From Pseudohongiella sp. (GTDB lineage Bacteria > Pseudomonadota > Gammaproteobacteria > Pseudomonadales > Pseudohongiellaceae), in the NCBI GenBank assembly GCA_030651695.1, contig JAUSCD010000023.1:1-64000 (forward strand): a DNA stretch of 64,000 nucleotides, read 5' to 3'. Every line of letters begins with the position of its first letter. Positions within the stretch are counted from its first letter, which is position 1. The translations under genes and the position numbers were made by a program. Positions 9,552 through 18,438 of this stretch are shown in pieces. The notes beneath the pieces were generated by a model. The model was given only the letters and a program-made list of their open reading frames with translations. It ran no database searches and had not been told where the DNA came from.

Positions 9552-9969
9552 GATTTTCCTGCTTTTTTTGTGGACTGACAACTATCAGTTTACCGTTCGC
9601 TGTACGGGGATTAAACTCACCAAAAAAACTGTATTCCCCGGGCGCAAGTGGCCCGAGAAATATTATGGCTTCGCTTTCACCCATGATGACTTTCTCACGA
9701 TTTAATGAAGCACTTTCAAACTCTTCAGCGGTCTTGTCTTCATTAATAATTAACAGCCTGAATCGGGTATTCGCAGGTACTATCAGTTGCGCAGGATCAA
9801 ACAGATGATTTTTTATCCGCAACGTAAATGCACGCTCATTGTCATCAACATCAGTTTGTGCAGACACATCTGCAAGTATCGACTGCATCATTACTGCAAG
9901 AAGCAGCAACCTTCGTAATTGTGCCGGCACGCACTGCCCATACTTGCGAACAGTGAGCAGTGATTTCAT
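9544..9969 (-). CDS. Cupredoxin-domain periplasmic protein (FTR1 partner)
   Basis: A 141-residue protein with an N-terminal signal segment (hydrophobic residues 20-35, likely cleavage after VSA) and a single cupredoxin-like beta fold resembling the N-terminal domain of EfeO. The usual Cys-His copper cluster is not obvious, so metal binding may differ. It starts in an ATGA overlap with the histidine kinase stop and ends in an overlap with the FTR1-like gene. It probably binds or oxidises iron for the permease. Confidence 0.72.
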   Translation of the reverse strand: MKSLLTVRKYGQCVPAQLRRLLLLAVMMQSILADVSAQTDVDDNERAFTLRIKNHLFDPAQLIVPANTRFRLLIINEDKTAEEFESASLNREKVIMGESEAIIFLGPLAPGEYSFFGEFNPRTANGKLIVVSPQKKQENHD

Positions 9970-11372
9970 TTACCTCTCTCCACATTATTCAGCGGGAAAC
10001 TCACTGTGACGCACAAACCTCCGAGGCTTGCAGAACGTGAAAACTGAATGTCCGCCTCATGCATCTCCGCAATATGCTTCACAATAGCCAGCCCCAGACC
10101 AGAGCCGGAGACTGAAGGGTCATGATGATCACCGCCCAGCCGATAGAAACGATCAAAAACACGACTGTATTCACACTCTGGAATACCGGGGCCTGAGTCC
10201 TCAAACCTCAGCACAACTAGGTTTTGCTCATTGGTCACGGACAGACTTATCTGTCCGCCAACAGGAGTGTACTTGGAGGCGTTGATCAACAGGTTCTGCA
10301 CAAGAGATCGCAAGGCGGTTACATCACCTACGATGATGGCTGATTCGCCGGTCAATGAAAAAACCTGATCACGCGCAAGAATCTGCTCAAACTCACTGCT
10401 GACGACGTCACGAGCCAACACCAACAGGTCCATACGGGAAAAACTTTGCATATACTGGTCTGGTGACGTCCTGTTCAGTATCAGAATCTGCTCTATCAAC
10501 TTTGCCAGTCGGTCTATACCTTCACCGATTTCCCGCAGAGATTCTGCGCTCTTGTCATGGTCCTCACGTGCGGTCTTTTTTTCATGCAAGTCATGCAAAA
10601 TATTATGTAACTGAACCTTTAGAATACTGATTGGCGTGCGCAATTCATGCGCAGCATCGGCCGCGAATCGCTTCTCGCGATCAAATGCCAGTGCAAGTCG
10701 CATTAACAGCTCGTTAGTTGACTGAGTCAGTGGCGTTAGCTCTCGAGGCACATCATGAAGCTCTACAGGGCGAAGATCACTAGTTTCGCGCGCTCTGACA
10801 ACGGCGGCCAGAATCTGTATGGGGCGCAAACCAACACCAACAATCAGCCATATCAACAAACCCGCTATAGGTACAGCTAAAACACTTGGAAGCACTGCCT
10901 GCAAAGTGACCGTTTCTGCCAGGCGGTAACGCACGTCACTGCGTTGCGCTGCCATAACCCAGTGCCCGTCACGCGGGTCCTGTGCAACCAGTGCCCTCCA
11001 CTGGTAGTTATTAAACTCTGCTTGCTGATACCCTGATTCAAAAGCAGCCATATTCTCTACCGGAGAACTTTCAGATCTGATGACCAGACGCCCGTCACGA
11101 TCGAAAATCTGATATACCACTTCAAGCTGAGAGCTGAGTTCAACCTCTGCAGAGGTCAATACTATGTTGTCGTCCAGCACCAGCGCATTACCTTCGAGGT
11201 AAGATGCAGGGTTCAATAAACCCAGCAACTTTACATGCTCCAGCAATTGCAGATCAAACAGTATCTCAGCCTCACTCATACTCTCGCGATAACCACGCAG
11301 TGAGGATAAAAAGCTGACCAACACAATCAGAGCAATCAAGGTCAACGTAAGAAACCAGCGGATGGAAATCAT
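9966..11372 (-). CDS. Two-component sensor histidine kinase (QseC/PmrB type)
   Basis: A 468-residue membrane kinase: first helix at about residues 7-25, a periplasmic sensor of about 130 residues, second helix near 160-180, HAMP, HisKA with the phospho-acceptor in DAAHELRTPI, and a HATPase domain with N-box LLINASKYTP and DSGPGIP, GSGLGLAIVK. The response regulator is just upstream with a 42-base gap. Kinases of this class often sense metals or cationic stress; the link to iron or copper is inferred from the genes it is coupled to. Confidence 0.93.
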   Translation of the reverse strand: MISIRWFLTLTLIALIVLVSFLSSLRGYRESMSEAEILFDLQLLEHVKLLGLLNPASYLEGNALVLDDNIVLTSAEVELSSQLEVVYQIFDRDGRLVIRSESSPVENMAAFESGYQQAEFNNYQWRALVAQDPRDGHWVMAAQRSDVRYRLAETVTLQAVLPSVLAVPIAGLLIWLIVGVGLRPIQILAAVVRARETSDLRPVELHDVPRELTPLTQSTNELLMRLALAFDREKRFAADAAHELRTPISILKVQLHNILHDLHEKKTAREDHDKSAESLREIGEGIDRLAKLIEQILILNRTSPDQYMQSFSRMDLLVLARDVVSSEFEQILARDQVFSLTGESAIIVGDVTALRSLVQNLLINASKYTPVGGQISLSVTNEQNLVVLRFEDSGPGIPECEYSRVFDRFYRLGGDHHDPSVSGSGLGLAIVKHIAEMHEADIQFSRSASLGGLCVTVSFPLNNVERGK

Positions 11373-11414
11373 AAACAGCTGGTCTCAGGCACCAGGATTT
11401 CTTGACTGATGGTG

Positions 11415-12074
11415 TCAGACACTTTTGATAACATAACCGACACCTCGCACTGTGCGTATAAAACCGTCGGGAAGTTTTTTGCGCAGGTTGTGTATGTGTA
11501 CCTCTACCGCATTGCTGCTGATCTCCTCACCCCAGCCATAAAGCTTGCTGTCCAGCATATCCCGGGTCTGCACCTTGTTAGCACTTTCCATCAACGCCTT
11601 TAGCAACATGTACTCGCGACGCGACATCAACAAAGGTGTCCCATCCACTGTGACTTCAAGGGTTGTGGTGTCAAGAGAAACCCCACCAATCTGAAGATCC
11701 TTGCTTTTACTGCTGCCAAGTCTGCGCTCAAGCGCGCGCAGGCGCGCCAGCAACTCGTCAATCTCAAACGGCTTGGCTAGATAATCATCGGCTCCGCCAT
11801 CGAGACCCGATACCTTGTCATGTGTAGTGTCTCGCGCAGTCAATATCAGTACGGGATTGGAGTACCGCTCCTGCCGAGCCCGACGCAAGACTTCAAGGCC
11901 GTCCATATCTGGCAATCCCAGATCCAATATCACAATATCAGGCTGGCTGCTTTTGATCGCAGCCAACGCATCCTTGCCCCGGCTGACATGATTGACGTTG
12001 AAGCCCGCCGCTCTAAGCGCCTGACTGATGCCGGCTGCGAGCAAACTGTTATCTTCAACCAGCAATACCTGCAT
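11415..12074 (-). CDS. OmpR/PhoB-family response regulator
   Basis: A 219-residue regulator with a receiver domain (phospho-Asp in DIVILDLGLPDMDG, near residue 51; Lys in LAKPF) and a C-terminal winged helix with RGVGYVI. It precedes the kinase and probably drives its own operon. AGGAAAATCTC sets the start. It lies only 43 bases after the TPR gene on the same strand, so read-through from the upstream biosynthetic-like cluster is possible. Confidence 0.95.
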   Translation of the reverse strand: MQVLLVEDNSLLAAGISQALRAAGFNVNHVSRGKDALAAIKSSQPDIVILDLGLPDMDGLEVLRRARQERYSNPVLILTARDTTHDKVSGLDGGADDYLAKPFEIDELLARLRALERRLGSSKSKDLQIGGVSLDTTTLEVTVDGTPLLMSRREYMLLKALMESANKVQTRDMLDSKLYGWGEEISSNAVEVHIHNLRKKLPDGFIRTVRGVGYVIKSV

Positions 12075-12117
12075 GAGATTTTCCTGTTAGTTTTCACTGA
12101 TTGAGTGACTGGTATCG

Positions 12118-12768
12118 TCAGTGCTTGTCTGCCAGTTGCAACAGCATCAATTCAATCTCGCCATGCCTGCCATGATCAGCAACATCCCGGCCGGCTCTTG
12201 CGGGTGCATTTTTTGCAGCATCCAGGTAGTGCCGTGCCAGCACATAGTCCTTCTGCTTCTGATAATACTCAGCCATGAAGTAATTCGCATCAATATCTTC
12301 AGGAGCCATGCGCACTGCATGCAACAACAACTCCTTCGCTTTGTCGCTATCACCAAAACCGACCGGCCAGCCTGGCACATTCATATAAAGCACACCCAGA
12401 CTGGTATATGCAGAACCATTCATGGCCTCAGCATCAAGCGCCATTGCACGCTCCAGATCAGCCTTGGCAGCCTTGGCCAGACCCAGGGCACCCAAACCGC
12501 CTTTAATTCCTGCAAACGATGATTTGATGATGCCGCTCCATATCCAGGCCGGGGCTGATTCCGGATTTGCAGAGGTGACTGTCTCTGCCTGTCGGATCAG
12601 ATCCTGATAGGCCTGCACTCGCACGTCGCCCTGTAACTGGTAGTTCACCTCAGCCCAGCGCTGCTGCAAGGCATAAACATCGTCTGGCAAATCAGCGAAT
12701 GATGGCAAAACCAAAAATGGCATCAGAACCAATACCCACGCATAGATACTGAATCGGGAAAATTTCAT
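12118..12768 (-). CDS. Exported TPR-repeat protein
   Basis: A 216-residue protein with a signal peptide (cleavage after PSFA, about residue 25) followed by two to three TPR-like helical repeats, for example the segment ending AYTSLGVLYMNVPGWPVGFGD. No catalytic motif is visible. Its start overlaps the SDR stop by four bases, tying it to the HDO/AMP-ligase cluster. It may scaffold or assist export in that pathway; this is inference. Confidence 0.75.
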   Translation of the reverse strand: MKFSRFSIYAWVLVLMPFLVLPSFADLPDDVYALQQRWAEVNYQLQGDVRVQAYQDLIRQAETVTSANPESAPAWIWSGIIKSSFAGIKGGLGALGLAKAAKADLERAMALDAEAMNGSAYTSLGVLYMNVPGWPVGFGDSDKAKELLLHAVRMAPEDIDANYFMAEYYQKQKDYVLARHYLDAAKNAPARAGRDVADHGRHGEIELMLLQLADKH

Positions 12769-13607
12769 ATTGCCTCTCTTTTATCAAAAAGTGTGTTTGA
12801 TTGCACTGCTGGCACGCGGGAATGCTGTCGAATTCTCGGTAATTGCCGCAACAGAACAGCATCCGTCAAACGTGGCAATATGCTGTTGATAGCGGCAAAT
12901 AATCGTTCGGGCCAACCAATGATGATGTCGCCCCAATGACCGGTCTGAATTCTTTGCATAATTGCTTTTGCAACTTTTTCAGGCGGATCCATGGCGTTGC
13001 CCAAAGCCTGATTCATCGCAATTACTCGCGAACTGTTCATGGCGGTGCGTGTTGCACGCGGCGCCACATACAACACACGCACAGTACTATCTGCGAGCTC
13101 GCGGCGCAGTGCCTGTGAAAACGTCTTGAGACCAGATTTACTCGCACCATAAATGGCAAAACCCGGATATCCTATACTGCCAAAAACCGAGCCTACATTG
13201 ATCACAGCAGCTTCCTGTCTTTGCAGTAGATGTGGCAAAAATGCGGCTGTAAGAGTTATCGGTGCGGTTAGATTCAATTCAATCAAGGCTCTGGTAACAT
13301 CCGGATCAGCAGCACTAACAAATGCAAAGTCGCTCATGCCGGCATTGTTCACCAGCAGATCAATACCGGCAGGCAGCGCGCTACAAAACTCCAGCAGACT
13401 GTTCACACCTGAACTCTGCTGCAGGTCACACACAAATGTGTGATGTCTGTCTGCGGCATGCAGACTTTGCCGCAGCTGCCTGAGTGAATTTTCGTCACGC
13501 CCGGTCAGCACAAGGGCTGCACCGGCGCGGGCCATCTCGTATGCCACGCAGGCGCCGATACCTCCATTGGCCCCTGTCAGCAACACGGTCTTACCTTTGA
13601 TATTCAT
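12765..13607 (-). CDS. Short-chain dehydrogenase/reductase
   Basis: Classical SDR of 280 residues: cofactor loop TGANGGIG at 13-20, NNAG near 88, and the catalytic Tyr and Lys in YGASKSG near 155. It probably reduces or oxidises an acyl- or alcohol-type intermediate with NAD(P)H. It sits between the di-iron oxidase (20-base gap) and the TPR gene (4-base overlap). The substrate cannot be read from sequence. Confidence 0.9.
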   Translation of the reverse strand: MNIKGKTVLLTGANGGIGACVAYEMARAGAALVLTGRDENSLRQLRQSLHAADRHHTFVCDLQQSSGVNSLLEFCSALPAGIDLLVNNAGMSDFAFVSAADPDVTRALIELNLTAPITLTAAFLPHLLQRQEAAVINVGSVFGSIGYPGFAIYGASKSGLKTFSQALRRELADSTVRVLYVAPRATRTAMNSSRVIAMNQALGNAMDPPEKVAKAIMQRIQTGHWGDIIIGWPERLFAAINSILPRLTDAVLLRQLPRIRQHSRVPAVQSNTLFDKREAI

Positions 13608-13627
13608 CAGACGAATCCTTTTCCAAC

Positions 13628-14305
13628 TTAGTGTGTGTTATCTGGCTGCGGAATCAGCGAATCAAACACTCCTTTGTACAGACGATAGAACATACGGGTG
13701 CTATGAATGATGATTTCCTGCTCGGCGGGGTCAACAAACCGGTTGATCAGCTGTTCAAGGAATTGGATGTGTTTCTGATCAATTGCGCCGTGTGAGCGCA
13801 GATAACTGAATGCCTGCTCGGGCAATCCCAGCGATTGTTTTATCTGCCTGGCGGCATGGTCTGCCAGACTCACACTGGTACCTTCAAGCACATGCACCAT
13901 GCCGAAGAAACCAATAGGGTCACGACGCGAAATCAGATCAAAGGCATAAGCCACCATCAGTTCTGTCTCTGCAGCGGGCTTGCTGTTACGCACGGTTTCC
14001 CTGTCACCACCACAGGCGGCGATGTCATTCAATATCCATTCCTGATGTCCAATTTCATCTTCGATATATTCTGCAACAGCCTCACGCAACCATTCCTTAC
14101 TGTCCGGCAGGCGCGAACCAACGGCCATCATCAACGGCACGGTGAACTTGACGTGATGATAGGCCTGAGTGAGATACGCAATGTACTGCTGCAAAGTAAC
14201 CTCACTATTGATAGCACGCTGAATCATGGTAGCTTGCACCAGATTCTGTCTGTCAGCTTCGGTCACTTGCTGCAGCCTGTTATAAAAATTTGTTTCAACA
14301 TGCAT
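13628..14305 (-). CDS. Haem-oxygenase-like di-iron oxidase (HDO superfamily)
   Basis: A 225-residue all-helical protein of the TenA/PqqC-like fold, usually annotated 'iron-containing redox enzyme'. Likely metal ligands are ExxH at residues 84-87, Glu141, and DxxH at 176-179, the spacing seen in HDO enzymes such as UndA and SznF. Such enzymes use oxygen to decarboxylate, desaturate or N-oxygenate small molecules or fatty acids. It follows an acyl-activating ligase (11-base overlap) and precedes an SDR, so a lipid-derived substrate is plausible. AAGGAGAACGAAT sets the start. An alternative reading as a TenA thiaminase is less likely, because thiamin genes are absent. Confidence 0.82.
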   Translation of the reverse strand: MHVETNFYNRLQQVTEADRQNLVQATMIQRAINSEVTLQQYIAYLTQAYHHVKFTVPLMMAVGSRLPDSKEWLREAVAEYIEDEIGHQEWILNDIAACGGDRETVRNSKPAAETELMVAYAFDLISRRDPIGFFGMVHVLEGTSVSLADHAARQIKQSLGLPEQAFSYLRSHGAIDQKHIQFLEQLINRFVDPAEQEIIIHSTRMFYRLYKGVFDSLIPQPDNTH

Positions 14306-15893
14306 ATTCGTTCTCCTTATTGCTTACATACAAAGCGTCAATCTCTGCCTGAAAATACTGTTCAATTTGTGAACGGCGTGGTCTGCCGTTTGTTGTCATC
14401 AGGTCAGTGGGAGCACCCGCACCGGGGCCAATCAGATTTTCGAGCCGGTGCCAACGCTGCACGCGGGCATACTCGGGGAGCATTCTATTGGCTTCATCAA
14501 CAATCTTCTGAATCTGTTGATTACTCACTGACTGATCGCGCGCAGCAATCAGCGCCACACAAAAAGGTCTGCTGTCGCCACTGACAATCACCTGTGTGAT
14601 CAACACACTGTGACTGAGTTCGCGTTCTACCCACTCGGGTGAGATGTTGCGGCCGTACGAGCTGACAATCAGATTTTTGCGGCGGCCCTGAAAATGCAGA
14701 AAACCATCAGCATCGACTTCACAAAGATCACCCGTGTGCACCCACGCAGAAGATTCCTGCGCCGTCCAGCTTTCTATGTCACCGGCATAGCCGAGAAAAG
14801 CGGCTCCGCTGACCCACAGTTCATTGTCAATCATGCGGGTGTGCACATGAGGCAACGGTTTGCCCAGCGAGCCATTACGACGAGCCTGCGGTGTATTAAG
14901 GGCCACCACGGAACCACATTCGGATAAGCCGTAACCTTCATAAACCGGCAGGCCGGATTGCCAGGCCTTATCGAGCAGTGCGCGGTTAACACTGCCGCCA
15001 CCTACTGCAATAAACCGCAGAGAATCCGGCGCATGCCATCCCGCATCACAACTCTGGACCAGCGCCTGCAGCAGCTGAGGCATCAGAATCAGACTGTTGG
15101 GCCGCATTGTCGAAATCGTGGCCAATAAATCAGGCACAGAAAAACCCGCGGCACCGTTAAATCCAAGTTGCCGGTCGCTTGCTATCATGATGCAGGCACC
15201 CTGCAACAAGGGGGCGTACACCCCGGCAATATTTTCCAGCAAGGTCGCAAGCGGTAACACACACAAATGTTTGCGGATTTGCAGTGCAGACGTTGCGCCA
15301 CTCAGAGACATGGCTACCAACTGCTGATGCTCCGTACTCAGACAGACTCCTTTGGGATCCCCCGTAGAACCTGAGGTAAACGTTATTTTTCGTGTGCGCG
15401 GCGGCAGCATTTGCCTGCGTTTTGCACCCCGATCCAGTCGCGCAATATCATCAAATTGCTGCGTAGCTGGTGGTTGCTCGACGGCTGCCGCGTCCACTAG
15501 CACTTCCAGGCGGACACTGAGCTTTTCTCCACTAACAAATGATGTGAACTGCCCATGAAGGTGTGCAGGGCGATCGGTCAACACCACATCCACAGGAACA
15601 GTCTTGAGTGCATGGCGAATCTGTCCGGAAGAAAAAAATCCTGGCAACGGGAGCAATGCAACATCTGCCAGACGGCAAGCCAGATCCACAATAATCCAGT
15701 CTGCTGAGTTACCCGCGTACAGAGCAACTGCCTCATAAGAGCGGGCGGAAAACTCGCGCGCAAGTGCTGTCACGGCCTGAACAAGCTGCTGGCGAGTGAG
15801 CTGACGAACTGGGTCCCGACTGATATCAATAACAGCAATCTGTTCAGGTTGCGTCTGCGCATCCAACACCATCTGATTCCAGATTTTATCCAT
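14295..15893 (-). CDS. AMP-binding acyl-activating ligase (fatty acyl-CoA synthetase-like)
   Basis: ANL-superfamily enzyme that would adenylate a carboxylic acid. Motifs: TFTSGSTGDPKG (ATP loop), YEGYGLSECG, HTGDLCEVDADG and GRRKNLIVSSYGRNISPEW. I use the ATG at 15893 (532 residues), which overlaps the stop of the preceding gene by eight bases; an in-frame start exists at 15992. The C-terminal A10 motif reads TTNGRPRR: the catalytic Lys of TxxGKxxR is Arg (about residue 504), which could alter or weaken the adenylation step. It is coupled to the di-iron oxidase downstream. Confidence 0.9.
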   Translation of the reverse strand: MDKIWNQMVLDAQTQPEQIAVIDISRDPVRQLTRQQLVQAVTALAREFSARSYEAVALYAGNSADWIIVDLACRLADVALLPLPGFFSSGQIRHALKTVPVDVVLTDRPAHLHGQFTSFVSGEKLSVRLEVLVDAAAVEQPPATQQFDDIARLDRGAKRRQMLPPRTRKITFTSGSTGDPKGVCLSTEHQQLVAMSLSGATSALQIRKHLCVLPLATLLENIAGVYAPLLQGACIMIASDRQLGFNGAAGFSVPDLLATISTMRPNSLILMPQLLQALVQSCDAGWHAPDSLRFIAVGGGSVNRALLDKAWQSGLPVYEGYGLSECGSVVALNTPQARRNGSLGKPLPHVHTRMIDNELWVSGAAFLGYAGDIESWTAQESSAWVHTGDLCEVDADGFLHFQGRRKNLIVSSYGRNISPEWVERELSHSVLITQVIVSGDSRPFCVALIAARDQSVSNQQIQKIVDEANRMLPEYARVQRWHRLENLIGPGAGAPTDLMTTNGRPRRSQIEQYFQAEIDALYVSNKENEYAC

Positions 15894-16662
15894 GAAACTT
15901 CCCCGGCTGACAGTTGTCATGTACATAGGCTGCCAGTACCCGCGAGGCAGCTGCCAGCTCCGATGAGTGTTCCTGCAGTATGCGTGATGCAATTTCGTTT
16001 CTGGTCAGTGTGTCGCGCGCCTTGCGCACATCACCCACAAGCACATTCGGCTGATTGTCGTAGTAACAACCCCAACTTTGCCCTGCATCCGGCAGCCTGG
16101 ATGGATCAGCATTGGCCAGTACCTCTGGTGCAAACCCAAGTCTGTGCAATAACGCTGCCACCAGAGGCGTGGCAGTGAAACAAATCCAGTCGAAACCAGA
16201 CTGATAGAGCAGCTCGGTCAGCACAATAAACAAGCGCTGACTGCCGCCTTTCATACTCGCAAGGTTGCCGGTTTCAATAATGTGTCTGCGCTCTACTGGC
16301 TGATGTACCACAGCACTGATTGCGTGCTCAATTGGGGTGTCAAGATACTGCTCAGAGAAAAACTGTCCCACTGCGCCGGGTCGCAGCCCAAGTACACCTT
16401 GCGTCCTCTGATCATTGACCGAAGCCAACAGCAACGGCAGAAAATGAGTGACAACGGCTTGATAGGTTTCGGCGTAGCGTCGGCTAATGAATGCATGCAG
16501 CGCAGCAACGTCGGCCGGTTGCCCGGCATATAGAATTATCTGAACGGGATTTTTTGAGACGGCAGCAGAGCTTGCCGACAGTTCAATGGGAACCTGAGCG
16601 GATTCAACGGATTGAGCAGACTGTAAAGACTTGGCAGGTTGAACGGTAGAGCACAGCCACAT
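15886..16662 (-). CDS. Thermostable-hemolysin-family protein
   Basis: A 258-residue protein resembling the T_hemolysin family (Vibrio delta-VPH); the fold is thought to be GNAT-like, and the hemolysin name probably reflects an indirect effect. No signal peptide is evident, so it is likely cytosolic, perhaps an acyltransferase. It is the first gene of the block, with AGGAGTAAACGATC before the ATG, and overlaps the AMP-ligase start. T_hemolysin next to AMP ligase, HDO and SDR genes recurs in gammaproteobacteria as far as I recall. Its substrate is unknown. Confidence 0.75.
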   Translation of the reverse strand: MWLCSTVQPAKSLQSAQSVESAQVPIELSASSAAVSKNPVQIILYAGQPADVAALHAFISRRYAETYQAVVTHFLPLLLASVNDQRTQGVLGLRPGAVGQFFSEQYLDTPIEHAISAVVHQPVERRHIIETGNLASMKGGSQRLFIVLTELLYQSGFDWICFTATPLVAALLHRLGFAPEVLANADPSRLPDAGQSWGCYYDNQPNVLVGDVRKARDTLTRNEIASRILQEHSSELAAASRVLAAYVHDNCQPGKFHG

Positions 16663-16737
16663 GATCGTTTACTCCTGGTTGCAGGATCATATGGCTGACT
16701 TTACACGGCAATTCTTAATGCAATATTAAGGCATTTA

Positions 16738-17484
16738 TCAATCTACCGGCTTCTTATCCAGGTATTTGATACCACTGAACATGGCAGACACCAGCCCACT
16801 GCGTTCGCGAACCTCAGTAATTACCACTGCGGCAACGTGCAAAACAATTGCCAGCATCAACAGGTAAAAAATGATTTCGTGGATTTCTACAAACGGTGCG
16901 CGGAACTCACGCATGGAGGCGTACCCTTCAGGATCCAGCATCTCTTTCTGACCAGGCTCCAGCCCAATCAACATACTGTGATTCTCACCGGCCCCGGTCG
17001 CCCACTCTGCAAACTCATGACCAAACGGCGGGAAATACAGATCTGTACCTGCCAGCACCAGTCCTGTCACCATCTGCGCTGATAGCAAAAACAGCATCAC
17101 GGCAATCATGATTCTGCCTAACGGGTTATGCCCCTTGTAAGCAGGTGCATCGCCTTTGCGGAAACCATCCACATAGGCCGAGCTTTGTTTTATGTAGTCT
17201 TTGCCACCAGGCAGTATAGACTTCCAGCGAGAGTATTTGCCGCCCACAAATCCCCAAACCAGACGCCACAACAAATTCAGAGTAAAAATATAACCTATGT
17301 AGACGTGCAGGATCTTGAGTGACACCTTGCCTTCAGGGCTGACACCTAACATGGTGGCGTTGAGAATAATCACTCCAACGACGATCAGCAGCAACACACA
17401 AATCACATTAAGCCAATGAAAAATACGCGTTGTGCGATCCCAGACCTTGTATGCTTGACGCGGGGCACTGTTTGACTGCTTCAT
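16738..17484 (-). CDS. Cytochrome b (b561/Ni-Fe hydrogenase B-subunit type)
   Basis: A di-haem membrane cytochrome b with four or five helices. Candidate haem ligands are HWLNV near residue 20, HVYIGY, and H in AIVLHVAAV near the C-terminus. The ATG at 17484 (248 residues) is preferred because GGAAGG lies six bases upstream; the longer reading starts at 17511. Proteins like this pass electrons between quinol and a periplasmic c-type cytochrome, but no partner gene is adjacent. It sits between the T2SS operon end and the hemolysin-like gene on the same strand. Confidence 0.85.
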   Translation of the reverse strand: MKQSNSAPRQAYKVWDRTTRIFHWLNVICVLLLIVVGVIILNATMLGVSPEGKVSLKILHVYIGYIFTLNLLWRLVWGFVGGKYSRWKSILPGGKDYIKQSSAYVDGFRKGDAPAYKGHNPLGRIMIAVMLFLLSAQMVTGLVLAGTDLYFPPFGHEFAEWATGAGENHSMLIGLEPGQKEMLDPEGYASMREFRAPFVEIHEIIFYLLMLAIVLHVAAVVITEVRERSGLVSAMFSGIKYLDKKPVD

Positions 17485-17517
17485 GATTAACCTTCCGAGG
17501 AATGTAATCAATCTACT

Positions 17518-18438
17518 CTATACCCCTGCACTGCGCCAAACCAGACGGTAGATGCCAGAACCTTGAGGCTCCGCAATGATTGCTAATATATCCTGCAAAA
17601 ATTGAGGTGTGGAAGACATTACACCCAGTTGCAACTGAGTTGAGTAACGCCCATCCAGCCAGATCTGAGACTGTGAATCCACCTGCAGATCAGCGTTTGC
17701 CGCAGGCTCAATATCCGAGCTGCGCACGTGCAAAAACAACTCATTGGGTGCCCGCGACTCAGCAGTCCATGGCAGCACGTTCAGACGCAGTTGCTGTTGC
17801 CGCATGCGGAATGTTTGCGCATCCGGCAGCTGCATGCCGACGGCGGCATCTGACCACAAACCGCGCGCGCTCAATTGCTGAAGCTGACCGGCGTGCCAGA
17901 CAAGATTGTCGACCATCCCGCTGATATCACCCCGGATTTGCACTGCACTGTTGAGTGTGCGCATCAGGGGTGAACCGGCCAGCTGCGCGGAAACCAGCAT
18001 TGATGCCGGCAGCTCGAACAAAAGACTATTGAGGTGAATGGCACCGCTCGTAAAAAAACAGCTCTGTCCTTCAAAACCGATGGTGGTCTGTGCAACAGGA
18101 CTGGAGGAAATATCCAGACACAAACGTGTATCCAGCAGCGAGCGCCAGTTAAAGCGCCAGCTCACATTCTCCAGTATAAGCTGTTGCTGGTTGGCGCTGA
18201 TTAAAACCTGCGCCGCCTGACCTGACCACAATGTGCCACGGGTCTGACTGATCTGCACAACCGGGGTACTATTTCCACTGGTGCCACCGGCACCACTGGC
18301 GCCGCTCATGGCCAACAGGCGCGGTAGCACACTGGCAGGAATTGACCAGACCAGTGCAATCACACAAATCAGCAGGAAAAATCCCAGCCAGCGTTTCCAG
18401 CCAGATGCTGAGCTTTGTGTTTTTGTCTTATTCGGCAC
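17518..18438 (-). CDS. gspN: Type II secretion protein N
   Basis: Bitopic inner-membrane T2SS subunit. The likely start is a GTG at 18438, whose first base overlaps the gspM stop (TAGTG) and which has AGGAG nine bases upstream; this gives 306 residues with one helix (WLGFFLLICVIALVWSIPA) near residue 18 and a periplasmic domain. A much longer upstream reading frame lies inside gspM and is not used. GspN is often dispensable; its position as last gene of the operon is normal. Confidence 0.88.
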   Translation of the reverse strand: MPNKTKTQSSASGWKRWLGFFLLICVIALVWSIPASVLPRLLAMSGASGAGGTSGNSTPVVQISQTRGTLWSGQAAQVLISANQQQLILENVSWRFNWRSLLDTRLCLDISSSPVAQTTIGFEGQSCFFTSGAIHLNSLLFELPASMLVSAQLAGSPLMRTLNSAVQIRGDISGMVDNLVWHAGQLQQLSARGLWSDAAVGMQLPDAQTFRMRQQQLRLNVLPWTAESRAPNELFLHVRSSDIEPAANADLQVDSQSQIWLDGRYSTQLQLGVMSSTPQFLQDILAIIAEPQGSGIYRLVWRSAGV

